A DNA stretch of 64,000 bases from Vibrio owensii CAIM 1854 = LMG 25443 (GCF_000817815.1 NZ_JPRD01000073.1:1-64000), one strand, 5' to 3'. Shown: positions 16,689 to 25,574, numbered from the stretch's first letter. Made by a program: numbers and translations. The notes: generated by a model not told the origin, from the sequence alone.

Positions 16689-17597
16689 ATGGAAAAACTC
16701 GTCAGTGCGGCTCTTGTTTCGCTGCTAACAATCTCACCTGCTTTTGCTGCAACCGTCAAAATCGATCACTACATGGGAACGACAGAAGTCGAACAATCGC
16801 CAAAACGTGTGGTTGTGATTGGCTTTGGTCCACTCGATACACTCGACAGTTTTGGTATTGACCCTGTAGCGGTATCGAACGCCTCCCATCTTCCAAAGTA
16901 CTTATCTAAGTACAGTAAAGCTCATTACAAATCGGCAGGTAGTCTGTTCGAACCAGACTTCGAAACCATCTACATGCAAAAACCAGATTTGATTTTGGTT
17001 GGTCCTCGCGGTTCGTCAAAATACGATGAGTTAAGTGAAATTGCCCCAACGGTAGTATTTGCTTCAGGCGAGAATGAAGATTACTGGCAAGGGACCAAAG
17101 CACAATGGCGAAATATTGGCAAAATCTTCAATATCGAGGATAAGGTCGAGCAAAAAATTACGAAGTTAGACGCTCAATTCAAAGCAATTCATGACTATAA
17201 CCAAGCTCATAATAATGATGCGCTTACGATTCTAAGTATTGGTGACAACATCAGCGCATTTGGTGCGAAATCTCGTTTTGGGGCGATTTACACAGATTTT
17301 GGCTTTACAGAAACAGTGAAGAACCTCAAAACAGGCACGCACGGTGACGTAATCTCTTATGAGTTTATTCGCGAAGCTAATCCGAAAAATATTCTAGTTA
17401 TTGATAGAAATTCACTTCACGCAAAGTCTGATCATGACCTCGCTAAAGCGCTGGATAACGATTTGGTTAAAGCGACTTCGGCTTACAAGAACAAGAAAAT
17501 TACTTTTCTAGATGTTGACGCATGGTATTTAGCAATGTCCGGCGTGACCGCAACGGAAAAGATGGTGAGTGAAATTAAACACACGATCGATCTGTAA
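16689..17597 (+). CDS. vctP: Siderophore ABC transporter substrate-binding protein (VctP-like)
   Basis: A 302-residue periplasmic protein. The signal peptide ends at about PAFA-A (residue 20). The rest is a class III (FatB/CeuE-type) ferri-siderophore binding protein, with KRVVVIGFGPLDTLDSFGI and YMQKPDLILVGPRGS. The gene order, binding protein then two permeases then ATPase, with an AraC regulator and a TonB receptor close by, is that of the V. cholerae vctPDGC locus for catecholate siderophores. Substrate assignment rests on this synteny. Confidence 0.8.
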   Translation: MEKLVSAALVSLLTISPAFAATVKIDHYMGTTEVEQSPKRVVVIGFGPLDTLDSFGIDPVAVSNASHLPKYLSKYSKAHYKSAGSLFEPDFETIYMQKPDLILVGPRGSSKYDELSEIAPTVVFASGENEDYWQGTKAQWRNIGKIFNIEDKVEQKITKLDAQFKAIHDYNQAHNNDALTILSIGDNISAFGAKSRFGAIYTDFGFTETVKNLKTGTHGDVISYEFIREANPKNILVIDRNSLHAKSDHDLAKALDNDLVKATSAYKNKKITFLDVDAWYLAMSGVTATEKMVSEIKHTIDL

Positions 17598-17619
17598 GCG
17601 AAGCTAGCTGAGGTTAACT

Positions 17620-18555
17620 TTGAAAAAGTTATTGCTTGTTCTTGTTGTTCTAAGCGTTGCATCGTTGTTTGTTGGGGTGGCAAATATGACACCCCAACAG
17701 TTGTTTTCAGGCGATGCAAAAGCACTAGAGCTTTTCTTTACTAGCCGGGTTCCGCGTTTATTTGCCATCCTTCTTGCGGGAGCAGGGCTAAGCATCGCTG
17801 GATTAGTGATGCAGCAAATTAGCCAAAACCGATTCGCCGCGCCTTCAACAACAGGTACGATTGAGTGTGCCATGCTTGGTTACGTAATGAGTGTGGTGTT
17901 TTTTGGTAATGGCGAACAGCTTTGGCTTGTCTTTGCTGTCTCTATCCTGGGTACCTTGATGTTCGTCCAGTTCATTCAACGTATTCAATTCAAAAGCGTC
18001 GTGTTTGTGCCACTCGTGGGCATCATCTTTGGTAACGTTGTTGACGCTGTTACTACTTTCATTGCCTACAAATACGATGCACTACAAAGCCTGTCAGCAT
18101 GGAGCGTCGCAAACTTTGCAAACATTTTGCGTGGTGATTTTGAGCTGCTTTATATTGCAGTTCCCGTCGCTCTTTTAAGTTACCTATTTGCGGCACGCAT
18201 TTCTGCGGTTGGCATTGGTAAAGACTTTGCAGTAAACCTTGGGCTGAACTATCAGCAAGTGGTGACGTTAGGCGTACTTTTGGTGTCGGTAATGTCAGCC
18301 AGTGTGGTGATGATCGTAGGTCAACTGCCATTTCTTGGGCTTATCGTGCCAAACTTAGTCAGTTACTTCTACGGTGATAATCTCAAACGCAATATCCCGC
18401 TTACTGCCATGTACGGGGCAATACTCGTTTTGGCGTGTGACTTGGTTAGCCGATTGATCATCTTCCCTCATGAAATGCCGATTTCAATCGTGATCAGCAT
18501 CTTGGGCGGAGTGGTGTTTATCGCGATGTTGTTGCGAGGTAAGCAAAGTGCGTGA
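17620..18555 (+). CDS. vctD: Siderophore ABC transporter permease (VctD-like)
   Basis: A 311-residue FecCD-type permease with about nine hydrophobic helices. It starts with TTG at 17620, preceded by a GAGGT ribosome site at 6 nt; no ATG in frame gives a better start. Family motifs are LFFTSRVPRLFAILLAGAGLSIAG near the N-terminus and the GQLPFLGLIVPNLV stretch that forms the coupling region. It pairs with the next permease. Confidence 0.83.
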   Translation: MKKLLLVLVVLSVASLFVGVANMTPQQLFSGDAKALELFFTSRVPRLFAILLAGAGLSIAGLVMQQISQNRFAAPSTTGTIECAMLGYVMSVVFFGNGEQLWLVFAVSILGTLMFVQFIQRIQFKSVVFVPLVGIIFGNVVDAVTTFIAYKYDALQSLSAWSVANFANILRGDFELLYIAVPVALLSYLFAARISAVGIGKDFAVNLGLNYQQVVTLGVLLVSVMSASVVMIVGQLPFLGLIVPNLVSYFYGDNLKRNIPLTAMYGAILVLACDLVSRLIIFPHEMPISIVISILGGVVFIAMLLRGKQSA

Positions 18556-19498
18556 TTCCAAGAAACTGTTCTTATTGGCAGCCCTCGCGCTGCTTTTTGC
18601 TTTTTTGTTTATTGGTATTGGCTTAACAGCAGATAACTACCAGTACTTTTTGTCGCGACGTGTGCCTAAAGTGTTAGCTATGGTATTGGCGGGTATTGCG
18701 ATTGCTCAATCTTCGTTGGTGTTCCAAACCATTACCCACAACCGGATTCTTACTCCAAGCATCATGGGGTTTGATGCGTTGTATGTGTTAACGCAAGTAC
18801 TGATTGTTTTGTTGTTTGGTGGTTTAAGCGCTCTCGTTCTGAATGTCTACATCAACTTCTCGATTGCTGTGCTGGTCATGGTGGGATTTTCGCTATTGCT
18901 GTTTGGGTTTTATTTTTCAAAAGGCGGGCGCAACCTCACCACTTTGCTATTGGTTGGGCTGATCTTTGGGCAGTTGTTTAACAACATTGCGGTGTTCTTT
19001 TCCCTTCTTATGGACCCAAATACTTTTGCGTTTGTGCAATCTAAACTGTACGCGAGTTTCAATAATGTGAAGGTGAACTTGGTGTATCTCAGTTCACCAA
19101 TATTGCTCATCGCTTGCTGGTTGTTGTATCGCATGCATCGTACTTTAGATGTTTTTTGGCTAGACCAAGACAATGCTAAGAGTCTTGGGGTTGATGTCCC
19201 TAAAGTGACGCGCAATGTCTTTATTCTCTCTGCGGTTCTCATTGCCATTTCGACGGCTTTAGTCGGACCAATCATGTTCTTTGGTTTATTGGTGACAAAT
19301 TTGAGCCGTGAAATGTTCCGCTCTTACCAGCATCGTACCTTGTTAATAGGTTGCTCTTTGATGGCAATTTGTGCCTTATTGTCGGGGCAATGGATTATAG
19401 AAAACGTCTTTTCATTTGAAACGACGCTGAGCGTAGTGATTAACTTTATTGGTGGTATCTACTTCTTGTATCTACTGCTGAAAAACAAAGTCGTATAA
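18548..19498 (+). CDS. vctG: Siderophore ABC transporter permease (VctG-like)
   Basis: A 316-residue second FecCD-type permease, starting with GTG and overlapping the end of vctD by 8 bp. Motifs are LSRRVPKVLAMVLAGIAIAQSS and GPIMFFGLLVTNL, equivalent to those in vctD. It is predicted to form the heterodimeric channel with VctD. It ends 2 bp before the ATPase gene. Confidence 0.83.
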   Translation: MRDSKKLFLLAALALLFAFLFIGIGLTADNYQYFLSRRVPKVLAMVLAGIAIAQSSLVFQTITHNRILTPSIMGFDALYVLTQVLIVLLFGGLSALVLNVYINFSIAVLVMVGFSLLLFGFYFSKGGRNLTTLLLVGLIFGQLFNNIAVFFSLLMDPNTFAFVQSKLYASFNNVKVNLVYLSSPILLIACWLLYRMHRTLDVFWLDQDNAKSLGVDVPKVTRNVFILSAVLIAISTALVGPIMFFGLLVTNLSREMFRSYQHRTLLIGCSLMAICALLSGQWIIENVFSFETTLSVVINFIGGIYFLYLLLKNKVV

Positions 19499-19500
19499 AC

Positions 19501-20256
19501 ATGATAGTTATAGATAAATTAACCAAAGCATTTGGTTCCAACAAAGTGGTTGATGGCGCGGATACCCAATTTGAGAAAGGGAAGGTGACATCGATTATTG
19601 GTCCAAACGGAGCAGGAAAGAGTACCTTGCTGTCCATGGCGTCACGATTGACCGAGCGAGATGGTGGTAGTGTCATGATCGACTGCAAAGAGATTGCAGA
19701 TTGGGACACCAAAGAACTTGCGAAAAAGTTGGCGGTATTGCGTCAAGCTAACACGATTACGATGCGTTTTACCGTAAAAGAATTGGTATCGTTTGGGCGA
19801 TTCCCTTATTCAAAAGGCAACTTGTCCAAAGATGACCATGCGATTATCGACCAAGCAATTGACTACTTAGATCTGAAAGAAATTCAAGATAAGTTCTTAG
19901 ATGAATTGAGTGGTGGTCAACGACAGTTGGCGTTTATTGCGATGGTGATAGCCCAAGATACGGATTATGTTTTTCTCGATGAACCATTGAATAACCTTGA
20001 TATCAAGCATTCGCTACAAATCATGAGAATCGTTCAACGTTTTGCGCACGATATGAATAAAGCTATGGTGGTGGTGATCCACGATATTAATTTTGCAGCT
20101 TGTTATTCCGATGAGATCCTTGCTCTGAAGAAGGGTAAAGTGGTTGCCAGTGGCAAGGTAGATGAGGTAATTCAGGCGTCCATGTTAGAAGATATCTACG
20201 AGACACCTTTTAATATCATTGAGCTTAATGGCAAGCGTATGTGTACTTACCATTAA
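19501..20256 (+). CDS. vctC: Siderophore ABC transporter ATPase (VctC-like)
   Basis: A 251-residue ABC ATPase. Walker A is IIGPNGAGKSTLL, signature LSGGQRQLAFIAMV, Walker B YVFLDEPLNNLD and the switch His is in VVVIHDINFAA. It is of the FepC/FecE group that powers ferri-siderophore import. It is the last gene of the vctPDGC operon; I found no clear terminator in the 87 bp before the convergent cueR. Confidence 0.85.
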   Translation: MIVIDKLTKAFGSNKVVDGADTQFEKGKVTSIIGPNGAGKSTLLSMASRLTERDGGSVMIDCKEIADWDTKELAKKLAVLRQANTITMRFTVKELVSFGRFPYSKGNLSKDDHAIIDQAIDYLDLKEIQDKFLDELSGGQRQLAFIAMVIAQDTDYVFLDEPLNNLDIKHSLQIMRIVQRFAHDMNKAMVVVIHDINFAACYSDEILALKKGKVVASGKVDEVIQASMLEDIYETPFNIIELNGKRMCTYH

Positions 20257-20343
20257 AGCGATATTTACTAAAACAGAATTACGTTAAAACAGTACCTTAT
20301 TAGAACAATAGCCCTGTAAACCGAAATAGAAATGTTGATGAGC

Positions 20344-20730
20344 TTACTTGGTGAGCTCATCAATGATTGGACATCGGCTCTCGGCATCGCCCGGACAAGA
20401 TGAAACCCAACCTTCTAATTGCTTTTTAATTTCCAACAAGTGAGCGATTTTTTGCTCCACTTCATGAAGTTTATCCATCGTACGCGCTTTCACTTCGCTA
20501 CTTTTGCGATTTGGATTATGCGCCAGTTGCACAAATTCTTTGCATTCTTGCAGTGAGAATCCCGCATTTTTTGCCCGGGAAACAAGGTTGAGCTCTTGGA
20601 TGTGTTTATCAGAATATTCGCGATAACCTGAATCGCTACGAGCTGGTGACGAAATTATGCCTTTGTCTTCATACATACGAATCGATTTAGAAGACAACCC
20701 CGTTAGTTTCGCAACTGCACCAATATTCAT
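20344..20730 (-). CDS. cueR: Cu(I)-responsive MerR-family regulator CueR
   Basis: A 128-residue MerR-family protein. The winged helix is MNIGAVAKLTGLSSKSIRMYEDKG. The metal loop SCPGDAESRCPIIDEL places cysteines at 112 and 120, the same numbers as in E. coli CueR, and Ser77 (in RKSSEV) is the residue that distinguishes +1-metal sensors. It probably activates copper efflux genes elsewhere; no copA or oxidase gene lies next to it here. Confidence 0.88.
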   Translation of the reverse strand: MNIGAVAKLTGLSSKSIRMYEDKGIISSPARSDSGYREYSDKHIQELNLVSRAKNAGFSLQECKEFVQLAHNPNRKSSEVKARTMDKLHEVEQKIAHLLEIKKQLEGWVSSCPGDAESRCPIIDELTK

Positions 20731-20822
20731 GATGACCTCTGTATTTCAGATAACCTTTCTCGCGAGTATAACGCCAAGTGTTTGTCTTCCCAAATAGCTT
20801 TGAGAGCAAATTTATATGGATA

Positions 20823-21089
20823 TATACCCAAGTGACTTCAAGATGCAGGATTCAGAGCGTTGTCATTGATTCGAGAGTAAGGAAAACAACGCAGTGTAAT
20901 AGCCAGCTCTTTCCAAGTTGTTTGACGCAGCAATCGGGTCAATGACACGCTCCCAAAGGGCGAGCTGCCTTGGCTTGTATACTTTGTTGTCGATTCTTGA
21001 TTTAGAATGACTAGATCTTTAAATCGCCGCCGCGTCTACAAACCAAGTCATTCTCGCTGAACCTAGCATCTCGAGGTTACTTGGGTATA
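20823..21089. repeat. 267-bp MITE-like element with 24-bp terminal inverted repeats
   Basis: The ends at 20823-20846 (starting TATACCCAAGTGACTTC) and 21066-21089 (ending TTACTTGGGTATA) are inverted copies of each other with 21 of 24 positions matching. The interior has no ORF. I recall similar TATACCCAAGT-ended intergenic repeats in other Vibrio genomes, so this is probably a dispersed family, but I could not check copy number. I found no second copy in this window. It fills the gap between cueR and the AraC gene, ending 1 bp before the AraC stop codon. Confidence 0.72.
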
Positions 21090-21090
21090 C

Positions 21091-22077
21091 TCAATGGTTG
21101 TTGACGACTTCATGTGGGGGAACACCAAATACTTTCTTGAAGGCGTTGGTAAAGTTTGATGGATGATGATAGCCCGCTTCGTATGCCGCTTCTGTGATAG
21201 TCACTAATCCCCGTTCCAAATGCTGGCGAGCGATCTCTAAGCGGCGATGGCGGATGTAACCATTAATGGTCATGTTAAAAGCCTGTTTGAAACGTCGTTG
21301 GAGGTTTGAAACGCTCATTGAAAACTCTTCTGCTAGACGCTCTAAGGTTAAATCTTCATCGAGATGTGTTTCTATGTAACTGACCACATTTTCTACGCGA
21401 GTGTCAGCGGAGCGATGCTGTTTTTCACATACCGCGCAGTAATCGTCAGGCATTTGCCCGATTGAGTGGGAAAGCACTTGGTAAATCAAGCTTTCGACCT
21501 CTATACGATCTTTCATATTTGTCGGAGATTCACGTTGAGTGAGAGAGCGTGCAAGCTCAATTAACGTCTCATTAAGCTCCAGTGTGTAAAAAGCTTGGTG
21601 AGTTTCAATGAAGCGCTTGTGTCCACAATTTCCCGCCATTCTCGATTCTAACCAAGGTGGTTTAATAAGAATGTTGATCTTATTCATTCTGTTATTTTGA
21701 ATCAGTGAGCGGCGGAAGTTAGCGGGTTTTGCTAGGTTAACAACCACACCTTGTGGTGCTTTGTTAGCGTCAAAGTCGAATTGAAGATCGTCATAGCCAA
21801 AAGATAGCTTTCCCTCAAGAAGGATAGTAATCAGTAGGGCTGAATGGGCAGTAGAGACTATATTGGAATCGACTAATTCGATGCATCGTCCGCCATGGAC
21901 AAAGATCTGGTCGTTGTATTGGTAGGAGAGAAATTTCCCTTCAGCAAGCTGAGTTTGGCTGCTTTGACCTTGCGTAACAATTATTTGTTTTTCCGTCTGC
22001 TCAAGCTTTTTGGTGAGAGCTACTTTGGCAATTTTAGTTCTTTTTTTGGTCTCTGCCGCCATTTGACGTTTCCTCAT
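21091..22077 (-). CDS. AraC-family transcriptional regulator of the vct locus
   Basis: An AraC/XylS-type regulator, 328 residues from the start I prefer. The open frame runs to 22158, inside the Fur box; internal ATGs lie at 22098 and 22077, and the one at 22077 has AGGTG upstream. The C-terminal ~100 residues hold the two helix-turn-helix motifs (LTLERLAEEFSMSVSNLQRRFK and ITEAAYEAGYHHPSNFTNAFKK). The N-terminal part is an effector domain. It is divergent from a TonB receptor gene, as in V. cholerae vct. It probably activates that receptor when the siderophore is present; Fur would control both. Confidence 0.82.
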   Translation of the reverse strand: MRKRQMAAETKKRTKIAKVALTKKLEQTEKQIIVTQGQSSQTQLAEGKFLSYQYNDQIFVHGGRCIELVDSNIVSTAHSALLITILLEGKLSFGYDDLQFDFDANKAPQGVVVNLAKPANFRRSLIQNNRMNKINILIKPPWLESRMAGNCGHKRFIETHQAFYTLELNETLIELARSLTQRESPTNMKDRIEVESLIYQVLSHSIGQMPDDYCAVCEKQHRSADTRVENVVSYIETHLDEDLTLERLAEEFSMSVSNLQRRFKQAFNMTINGYIRHRRLEIARQHLERGLVTITEAAYEAGYHHPSNFTNAFKKVFGVPPHEVVNNH

Positions 22078-22142
22078 AACACCTATGCGATTTTGCATAA
22101 GTGATTCGTCTTTGTATTTATGAATTGAGATCCTATCATGTA

Positions 22143-22157
22143 TGAGAATTATTATCA
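22143..22157. promoter_or_regulatory. Strong Fur box between the AraC regulator and the TonB receptor
   Basis: TGAGAATTATTATCA matches the 15-bp 7-1-7 Fur consensus at every position but one (G for T). It sits between the divergent genes, 21 bp before the receptor ATG. Confidence 0.85.
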
Positions 22158-22178
22158 TTTATATTTAGGAAGACGTTT

Positions 22179-24185
22179 ATGGAAAGCCCTGTTCGCTCAC
22201 CAATTAAGCTCTCAAGCCTATGCCTAGCAGTGGGGATGGCGCTTGCCCATCCAGCTTTAGCTCAAGATCAAGACTCTCACTTCGAAGAGGTAGTTGTGTG
22301 GGGGACGAAAGTATCCAGCAACACCGAATCAATGTTTGCTGACGATATGTCGCTCAAGCAAGCCGATCACATGTCGGATTTACTTCGTGATATTCCGGGC
22401 GTTGATGTGGGTGGTACGCACTCTGTCAACCAACGCATTACGATTCGCGGTCTTGGTGAAACCGACCTTGATATCCGTTTGGACGGAGCCTCTCAGCACG
22501 CCAACATGTTCCACCATATTGGTAACCTTACGCTTAACCCGGACATTTTGAAGTCAGCGGATATCCAAGTGGGTAATAACTCGGTAACTCAAAGTGGTCT
22601 TGGTGGGGCGGTGTACTTTGAAACCAAAGATGCACGTGATCTGCTGCGTTACGATGAAAACTTTGGTGCTCGCGTTTACGGCGGTTATGCGTCTAACGAC
22701 AACCAACAAGGTTCTCTAACGCTATATGGATTGCTGTCTGAAAACGTGGACGCGATGGTCTATGGTCACTACGTAACACGTGATGACTTTAAAGATGGTG
22801 ATGGTAATAAAACCTTTGGTGCGGAAGGAGATGTTTACAATATTTTAGGTAAGCTCGGCTATGAGTTTGGCGATATTCACCGACTAGAAATCTCATACGA
22901 TATGTATCGTGACAGTGGTGATTACAACCCACGTCCTGATATGTCTGGTGATGCCAATAACGGTTTGTCGAGTGAGCTTCTAATTCCAACCGATTATGAC
23001 CGCGACACTGTCACATTAAGTTATGAGCTTCGTGGTGAGCAACACCAAGGGGACGTCACGTTATATAACACTGAAACCGAAATCGTCCGTGATGAATCTG
23101 TCATGGCGCCGCGTTGGCCAGCAAACCGCTTATCGAAAAATACCGCGAAAAACCAGAACTTTGGCCTAAGCGCAAAATTCCAATCATTGCTCACTCTGGG
23201 GAACTTTGATCATCGCGCGACTTACGGCCTTGATTACATGGATAAGACTTCTGAAAGTTACTATGGCAGCAGCAAGTTCATGGATGAATCTGCGGTTTCT
23301 ACAGCTTTGTTCGTCGAAGACCAATTCTTTATCTCGGATGCGTTTTCGATCACAGCCGGCCTACGATTTGACGACTACCAACGCAAAGCAGAAACAGGTA
23401 ACAACGATTACGACGAAGTGACATGGGCACTAGCGGCAGAATGGGCAGCAACACAAGACTGGACGTTGTTTGCAAGTTCTCGCTCGCTGTTTAAAGGTCC
23501 AGAGCTAATGGAAACCTTTATTGCTTACCAAGATGTGGCTTATCTACAAGATGGTTTGAAACCAGAAACGGGACTTAACACCCAAGGTGGTGTTCGTTTC
23601 AATAAGACGTTAGATGAACACACATTTGGCGCAAACCTAACCGTGTTCCAAACCGATATCGATGACTATATTGCAGAAGCGTATCAAGGAGCGACTCAAA
23701 CATACCTTATTTACAATGAAGGTGATGTCGAGATCAAAGGTTTTGAAGCAAGCGCTTTCTACGGTTACGAGAGCTTCGGAAGCAAGCTGTCTTACTCTAA
23801 GTCGGATACAAAGAACAAAGATACGGGCGGCCCAGTAGCGGGTGGTAATGGCCGTAGTATTGACATGGGTGACAGCATCGCTTTAACGCTGGATTACCAA
23901 TCTGATTCGCTAGAAACCATTTTCGGCTGGAACTCAATGTTTGTGCTTGAGGAAGACAACGTGTTTGATGGCCAACCGAAGAAAGACAGTTACGATGTTC
24001 ACAATTTGTACGCACAATGGGTACCTTCTAACGTTGACGGGCTATCGGTCACCTTTGGTATTGATAACGTATTTGATGAGCTCTACACATCCCACGCGTC
24101 TCGCTCAGGCACAGCAAGGGGGATTACGTTAGACGATTACGAACCTGGGCGTAACTACAAGTTGTCTGCCGCTTATCAATTCTAA
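22179..24185 (+). CDS. TonB-dependent ferri-siderophore receptor (FetA/FrpB-like; position of vctA)
   Basis: A 668-residue outer-membrane receptor. A signal peptide ends at about ALA-Q (residue 28). The TonB box region is EEVVVWG, the plug domain runs to about residue 160, and a 22-strand barrel ends with the aromatic C-terminus SAAYQF. The plug motifs NMFHHIGNLTLNPDILKSADI and GGAVYFETKDARDLL, and the C-terminal DVHNLYAQW and IDNVFDELY, are like Neisseria FetA/FrpB. With vctPDGC and the AraC gene next door this is the place of V. cholerae vctA, an enterobactin receptor, but I did not compare the sequences, so I leave the symbol blank. Fur repression is expected. Confidence 0.83.
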   Translation: MESPVRSPIKLSSLCLAVGMALAHPALAQDQDSHFEEVVVWGTKVSSNTESMFADDMSLKQADHMSDLLRDIPGVDVGGTHSVNQRITIRGLGETDLDIRLDGASQHANMFHHIGNLTLNPDILKSADIQVGNNSVTQSGLGGAVYFETKDARDLLRYDENFGARVYGGYASNDNQQGSLTLYGLLSENVDAMVYGHYVTRDDFKDGDGNKTFGAEGDVYNILGKLGYEFGDIHRLEISYDMYRDSGDYNPRPDMSGDANNGLSSELLIPTDYDRDTVTLSYELRGEQHQGDVTLYNTETEIVRDESVMAPRWPANRLSKNTAKNQNFGLSAKFQSLLTLGNFDHRATYGLDYMDKTSESYYGSSKFMDESAVSTALFVEDQFFISDAFSITAGLRFDDYQRKAETGNNDYDEVTWALAAEWAATQDWTLFASSRSLFKGPELMETFIAYQDVAYLQDGLKPETGLNTQGGVRFNKTLDEHTFGANLTVFQTDIDDYIAEAYQGATQTYLIYNEGDVEIKGFEASAFYGYESFGSKLSYSKSDTKNKDTGGPVAGGNGRSIDMGDSIALTLDYQSDSLETIFGWNSMFVLEEDNVFDGQPKKDSYDVHNLYAQWVPSNVDGLSVTFGIDNVFDELYTSHASRSGTARGITLDDYEPGRNYKLSAAYQF

Positions 24186-24218
24186 CTCTAAGGGCAATAA
24201 CAACAACCTTAGATGTTT

Positions 24219-24242
24219 GGCTCTCGTACGAGAGCCTTTTTT
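24219..24242 (+). terminator. Terminator of the TonB receptor gene
   Basis: The palindrome GGCTCTCGTACGAGAGCC is followed by T6. It lies only 23 bp before the next ATG, so the DUF2218 gene must depend on read-through or on transcription starting inside or next to it. Confidence 0.87.
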
Positions 24243-24264
24243 ATGAAAGGGACGAGGGACTGAA

Positions 24265-24546
24265 ATGATCAAAGAAACCACTGTAATTGAAAGCGAGCAT
24301 GCGGCGAAATATCTCGTGACTTTGTGTCGCCACTTTGCGCGTAAAGTGCCGGCGACTTGGAATGATGAAAAAGGTTTGGTGACATTTCCTGTTGGAAATA
24401 CGGAGTTTAAGTTAGAAGGGGAGCGTTTACTGATAACTTGTGAGGCGGACTCTGAAGAGTCATTAGAAAAAGTGAAGGGCGTTGTATCGGTTCATGTAGA
24501 AATGTTCTCCCGCCGCGAAACACTGAAGTTGAACTGGATACGCTAA
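24265..24546 (+). CDS. DUF2218 domain protein
   Basis: A 93-residue cytoplasmic protein made of one DUF2218 domain. It has the conserved opening (ESEHAAKYLVTLCRHFARKVPATW), the acidic middle and an R-E-T-L-K-LNW end. DUF2218 genes are often found beside siderophore-uptake genes, which fits here; the function is unknown. A GAGGGA ribosome site precedes the ATG. Confidence 0.82.
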   Translation: MIKETTVIESEHAAKYLVTLCRHFARKVPATWNDEKGLVTFPVGNTEFKLEGERLLITCEADSEESLEKVKGVVSVHVEMFSRRETLKLNWIR

Positions 24547-24580
24547 CGAAAGCGAATCGGCACTCGCGACCAAAAACAAA

Positions 24581-24611
24581 AAAGCCCGTAAGCGTGACAC
24601 TTACGGGCTTT
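24581..24611. terminator. Bidirectional terminator
   Basis: A perfect 12-bp stem, AAAGCCCGTAAG/CTTACGGGCTTT, with a 7-nt loop lies between the convergent DUF2218 and YgjV-like genes. Confidence 0.87.
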
Positions 24612-24626
24612 CCAAAATCGTTTTTC

Positions 24627-24875
24627 CTAGGCTTCTTCAGGCGCTAGGCTTTTTTTTTCCTGCTGCATTTTAGCAAGGAAGTACACGTTAACACATGCAA
24701 TAAAACCGTTAGTTAGAACTACTGGCCATGAATCGATCATCAAACCGTACGCTGTGAAAAGTGCACAGCCGATAAAGTTAAGGATACGAAGCTTAACGAT
24801 ATCTTTCATAGTTAGTGAAATAGCAACCATGATAGAAGCCGCGTAGCCTAGAATCTCAACCATGTTCATTTCCAT
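24627..24875 (-). CDS. Small inner-membrane protein, YgjV-like
   Basis: An 82-residue protein with three hydrophobic helices (about 6-24, 32-48 and 52-69) and a polar C-terminus (MQQEKKSLAPEEA). The pattern ILGYAASIMVAISLTMKDIVKLRILNFIGC resembles the YgjV membrane-protein family. The start could be the first, third or fifth residue (all Met or next to one), which makes little difference. Function is unknown. Confidence 0.7.
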   Translation of the reverse strand: MEMNMVEILGYAASIMVAISLTMKDIVKLRILNFIGCALFTAYGLMIDSWPVVLTNGFIACVNVYFLAKMQQEKKSLAPEEA

Positions 24876-25163
24876 TATTTGACCCTCTTAAATCTGCCGA
24901 ATTTTGTCGGTACCACTTCTTCTCATCTTGAGATTAACGAGGAAGCTCCATGCCTCGAATGGTCTTGTTCGTTTTGATGGGTGAACTATAGCAATGGAAA
25001 AACCGTGATAAAAGCCTCAAATCAAGGTTAAGAGAAGGTTAGCGATTACGCAAACGTTTAGGAAAAAATTCATTGATAATTTTACTTATTATGTTGATTG
25101 ATAATAGCGATGCAAACAATAGACAAAACTGAGTTGAAGGAATTAGGACAATAACATAATATT

Positions 25164-25182
25164 GAAAATGAGAATCATTATT
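25164..25182. promoter_or_regulatory. Fur box upstream of the small membrane gene
   Basis: GAAAATGAGAATCATTATT matches the classical 19-bp Fur consensus at 16 positions. It ends 15 bp before the ATG at 25198. Confidence 0.78.
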
Positions 25183-25197
25183 AATTAAGTGTAATTT

Positions 25198-25461
25198 ATG
25201 CCTGTTGCAATTAGCTTTCTGTTTTCATTTGCCTTGATGATGCGTACCAAACCTCATTCGTGGGGAGTGGCTATCCACGTATTAACACATGTTCTGATGC
25301 TGATTCTGATTCCTTCTGACTATGTCGTTCAGTATTTGATGGTGATGTTTTTCTCTTCACCTTTCCTTATTCGACTTTCGAAACGATCTTCAAGCTACGA
25401 CATTTTGTTCGCATTTCTACCGCTTCTAATCGGTACGGGCGGATTAGTCTTAACTTCATAA
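25198..25461 (+). CDS. Small Fur-regulated membrane protein, unknown function
   Basis: An 87-residue protein with three hydrophobic segments (about 2-15, 24-39, 42-56) and a hydrophobic C-terminus (ILFAFLPLLIGTGGLVL). I do not recognise the family. The ribosome site is weak (AAGTG). The Fur box immediately upstream is the best evidence that this is a real, iron-repressed gene. It does not read into the giant adhesin in an obvious way: 280 bp separate them. Confidence 0.65.
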   Translation: MPVAISFLFSFALMMRTKPHSWGVAIHVLTHVLMLILIPSDYVVQYLMVMFFSSPFLIRLSKRSSSYDILFAFLPLLIGTGGLVLTS

Positions 25462-25558
25462 TTTCATGTCACTTCGTCTTTTTATTTATAAATACTAAGC
25501 TTTCATTAATAGTCTATTATTTTCATATGTTTGGTTGGTGTTTTAGTGGTTTGTTGGT

Positions 25559-25574
25559 GTCACATAATTGTGAC
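25559..25574. repeat. Inverted repeat upstream of the giant adhesin gene
   Basis: GTCACATAATTGTGAC has perfect 6-bp arms around TAAT, about 168 bp before the adhesin ATG. The half-sites point the opposite way from a CRP site. Whether a regulator binds is unknown. Confidence 0.4.

Noticed and set aside
22179..24185. Naming the first TonB receptor vctA outright
   Set aside because: Position fits, but I could not compare with the V. cholerae sequence.
25559..25574. CRP site upstream of the adhesin
   Set aside because: CRP sites are TGTGA-N6-TCACA; here the half-sites point outward with a 4-bp spacer.
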